NCBI GenBank assembly: GCA_027083475.1
Contig: JALWON010000337.1
Coordinates: 1-14,040, forward strand
Direction of reading: 5' to 3'
Origin: Sulfurimonas sp.
GTDB lineage: Bacteria; Campylobacterota; Campylobacteria; Campylobacterales; Sulfurimonadaceae
DNA length: 14,040 nt
This document shows positions 12,777 through 14,040 of this stretch, one piece after another; position 1 is the first letter of the stretch, and each line of letters opens with the position of its first letter. A model generated the notes under the pieces. It was not told the origin of the DNA, ran no database searches, and worked only from the letters and a program-made list of their open reading frames with translations. The translations under genes were made by a program, and so were the position numbers.

Positions 12777-13562
12777 TTACTCTCCTTCTCCAAGTAACTT
12801 GCTAAAAGCCTCTGTAAACTTCATCGAGAACATCAAAGTCCCTTCGATGTCATAGTAATCTACAAACTGTAAATACTTACTTGTTTTGGACATATTATTG
12901 ATTGATGTAAAAAACTCTTTATCATCAAGATTATGTGTTTTATCTATTCTATCAACGACAATGCCGACATCTCGCCCATGAATATTCATCAAAACAATCT
13001 GCTCAAACGCAGAAGTCAGTTTGTCAATGTTCGCCTCTAAAATATGTAAACCCTCTATAGTATTTTTTGCATTTTTACGGATCTCTTGCATCTGCTCTTC
13101 TTTGTTGCCATGACTTGCAAGAAACTCTTTTCCATGATTATGCAGGGCATTATGGCACTCTATCACTTCATGCGAGAGTAAATCTACAAAACCATGGTTA
13201 TTACAACGCAGACAGGCAAGTGTTTTATCTATCCACTTTCCAAGTTCACATTGGTGCGGGTCAAGGGCTTTTGTAAAGGGCTCACCACTCTCCAAACAAT
13301 GCTCAAACTCAAGCACCCAATCCTTATGCTGTCCCTCAACTTTTTTAATAAATGCGAGTTGCTCATCCGTAAAAGAGCTAAAATCTAAAAGTTTGCGAAT
13401 AGAGACTATAGGAACAACCTTATCTTTATGGCTAATAATCCCATCTACATACTCAGAGTGGTATGCTGTAGGCATTGGTTCTTGGAAATGCAAGAGTTCA
13501 CTCACACAATCTGTATTTATCAGGTAATTTTGTCTATTGACCTCTATTTGTAAAAATTGCAC
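12777..13562 (-). CDS. CheW-like coupling protein with an inserted CZB zinc domain
   Basis: This 261-aa protein splits a CheW fold around a CZB domain. Residues 1 to about 62 (FLQIEVNRQNYLINTDCVSELL, shown as a region; YVDGIISHKDKVVPIVSIRKLL) match the first CheW half. Residues about 70-150 are CZB, with His79 in GQHKDWVLEFEHCL, His103 and Cys105 in HQCELGKW, and His137/His141 in ECHNALHNHG. Residues about 185-261 (IVLMNIHGRDVGIVVDRIDK, DYYDIEGTLMFSMKF) match the second CheW half. CheW links receptors to CheA, so this could make coupling depend on zinc or oxidant. I choose GTG 13562, six bases after GGGGAG; a TTG at 13568 abuts that ribosome site. It follows the thioredoxin-like gene by 16 nt and is co-transcribed with it. 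Confidence 0.85.
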   Translation of the reverse strand: MQFLQIEVNRQNYLINTDCVSELLHFQEPMPTAYHSEYVDGIISHKDKVVPIVSIRKLLDFSSFTDEQLAFIKKVEGQHKDWVLEFEHCLESGEPFTKALDPHQCELGKWIDKTLACLRCNNHGFVDLLSHEVIECHNALHNHGKEFLASHGNKEEQMQEIRKNAKNTIEGLHILEANIDKLTSAFEQIVLMNIHGRDVGIVVDRIDKTHNLDDKEFFTSINNMSKTSKYLQFVDYYDIEGTLMFSMKFTEAFSKLLGEGE

Positions 13563-13578
13563 CCTCAACTCCCCTTTT

Positions 13579-13899
13579 TTATGACATCATAATTTCATAA
13601 GGTCTTTGTATCTCACGAACAACTTCATCCACACTCATATGACGCGATTTGCGTAAAAATTCTCTCCCATCCAAAAAGACAAGGACAGTAGGAATGGCAA
13701 AAACACCAAAATGTGCTGAGACCTCTTGCTCTACAGAGACATCCACACTCTCTATATGAAACTCTTTAAAGTTACTCTCTATGGCATCCATCAACTTTGG
13801 TTTGAGCGAATGACAGACATTACAAGTCGGTGCCGAGAAGTAAACCATGACCGCTAAATTTTCTTTTATTACTTTATTTATATTTTCAACTGTTTGCAT
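13579..13899 (-). CDS. Thioredoxin-like protein with a CNVC active site
   Basis: The 106-aa length and strand-helix order fit thioredoxin. YFSAPTCNVCHSLKPKL carries the CxxC pair Cys26/Cys29 and AIPTVLVF has the cis-proline (Pro70). The intervening dipeptide is Asn-Val instead of Gly-Pro, and WCGPC is absent, so the redox potential and partners probably differ from general thioredoxin. No signal peptide is present; it is cytoplasmic. It is the first gene before cheW-CZB, 16 nt away, suggesting a link with a cysteine-based sensor. A promoter box lies 6 nt before the ATG and no Shine-Dalgarno is seen. Confidence 0.88.
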   Translation of the reverse strand: MQTVENINKVIKENLAVMVYFSAPTCNVCHSLKPKLMDAIESNFKEFHIESVDVSVEQEVSAHFGVFAIPTVLVFLDGREFLRKSRHMSVDEVVREIQRPYEIMMS

Positions 13900-13905
13900 A
13901 AAGAG

Positions 13906-13934
13906 ATTATATTATAATACTGTTATGAATTCAA
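13906..13934 (-). promoter_or_regulatory. Promoter of the thioredoxin-like / CheW-CZB operon
   Basis: On the minus strand, TTGAAT (13934-13929), a 17-nt spacer and TATAAT (13911-13906) lie 6 nt before the ATG at 13899. The -35 falls inside the first codons of the divergent transporter gene. The message should be leaderless. Confidence 0.65.
13913..13918 (+). promoter_or_regulatory. -10 box of the AEC transporter gene
   Basis: TATAAT lies 6 nt before the transporter ATG and one base from the divergent thioredoxin-operon -10. No good -35 is found at 16-18 nt. The two promoters face away from each other and cannot both be occupied. Confidence 0.5.
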
Positions 13935-14040
13935 TAATTTTCAGTATTTTTAGTGTATATATTTTTATCCTTATGGGTTATGTAGCAAAAAAGAGTTTTC
14001 AAGAAAAGATTGACGACAAAACCATTACACTCATCAATGT
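13925..14040 (+). CDS. AEC-family transporter, N-terminus (3' partial)
   Basis: The frame from ATG 13925 is open to the window end (38 codons). It begins with a hydrophobic helix (NSIIFSIFSVYIFILMGYVA) followed by KKSFQEKIDDKTITLINV. This is the usual opening of auxin-efflux-carrier-type permeases: a first helix ending in G-Y/F-x-x-K/R and then a 'lsklvlyi'-like segment. Substrates of bacterial members are mostly organic acids or unknown. Only the first helix is visible, so the family call is moderate. Confidence 0.6.
   Translation, partial: MNSIIFSIFSVYIFILMGYVAKKSFQEKIDDKTITLIN

Noticed and set aside
13563..13568. TTG start for the CheW-CZB gene at 13568
   Set aside because: It directly abuts GGGGAG; the GTG at 13562 has a six-base spacing.

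Overview
The window is AT-rich, tightly packed bacterial chromosome. Gene content and protein style point to a free-living member of the Campylobacterota, most like Sulfurimonas. The cues are CZB-type chemoreceptors, a gyrB / degenerate GGDEF-EAL / queF operon, BipA, and an Aer-like PAS remnant. I infer this from recognised protein families; no database was searched.

Layout. Positions 2-1069 (+) hold the C-terminal part of a cytoplasmic-type chemoreceptor ending in a zinc-binding CZB domain. A YheT-type alpha/beta hydrolase follows (about 1072-2037, +); it has no normal in-frame start codon. It meets bipA/typA (2038-3840, -) stop to stop with no spare base. Next come an orphan ribbon-helix-helix antitoxin (3940-4146, -), an operator-like palindrome array, and the CCA-adding enzyme gene cca (4339-5586, +). 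A minus-strand operon runs gyrB (10128-7813), a degenerate GGDEF/EAL membrane protein, queF and a small unknown gene (to 5578), with gaps of only 14, 2 and 2 nt. A TrmH/SpoU rRNA methyltransferase (10225-10977, +) diverges from gyrB.

The most unusual region is 10926-11633. A two-gene toxin-antitoxin module (BrnT-like toxin, RHH antitoxin) lies between two copies of a 52-bp sequence, 50 of 52 bases identical, and that sequence is the 3' end of the TrmH gene. The right copy also completes a strong terminator hairpin that the left copy lacks. This looks like a ~656-bp cassette that entered the end of trmH, rebuilt the coding end and displaced the terminator. No recombinase is present.

The right part, all minus strand, is a sensory cluster. 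It holds a thioredoxin-like protein (13899-13579), a CheW scaffold with a CZB zinc domain inserted in it (13562-12777), and a PAS-MCP-CZB receptor that is now a pseudogene (12709-11649; in-frame TAG at codon 14, internal deletion and frame change). Three CZB proteins in 14 kb suggest investment in redox, oxidant or zinc-linked taxis. The window closes with the N-terminus of an AEC-family transporter (13925 onward, +).

At four genes (cca, brnT-like toxin, thioredoxin-like gene, AEC transporter) a TATAAT or TATACT box lies only 5-6 nt before the ATG and no Shine-Dalgarno is present. Three of the four also have a TTGA(C/A)T box at exactly 17 nt. These are good candidates for leaderless mRNAs. 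No tRNA, rRNA, CRISPR or insertion sequence was seen, and no gene-free stretch exceeds 300 bases.
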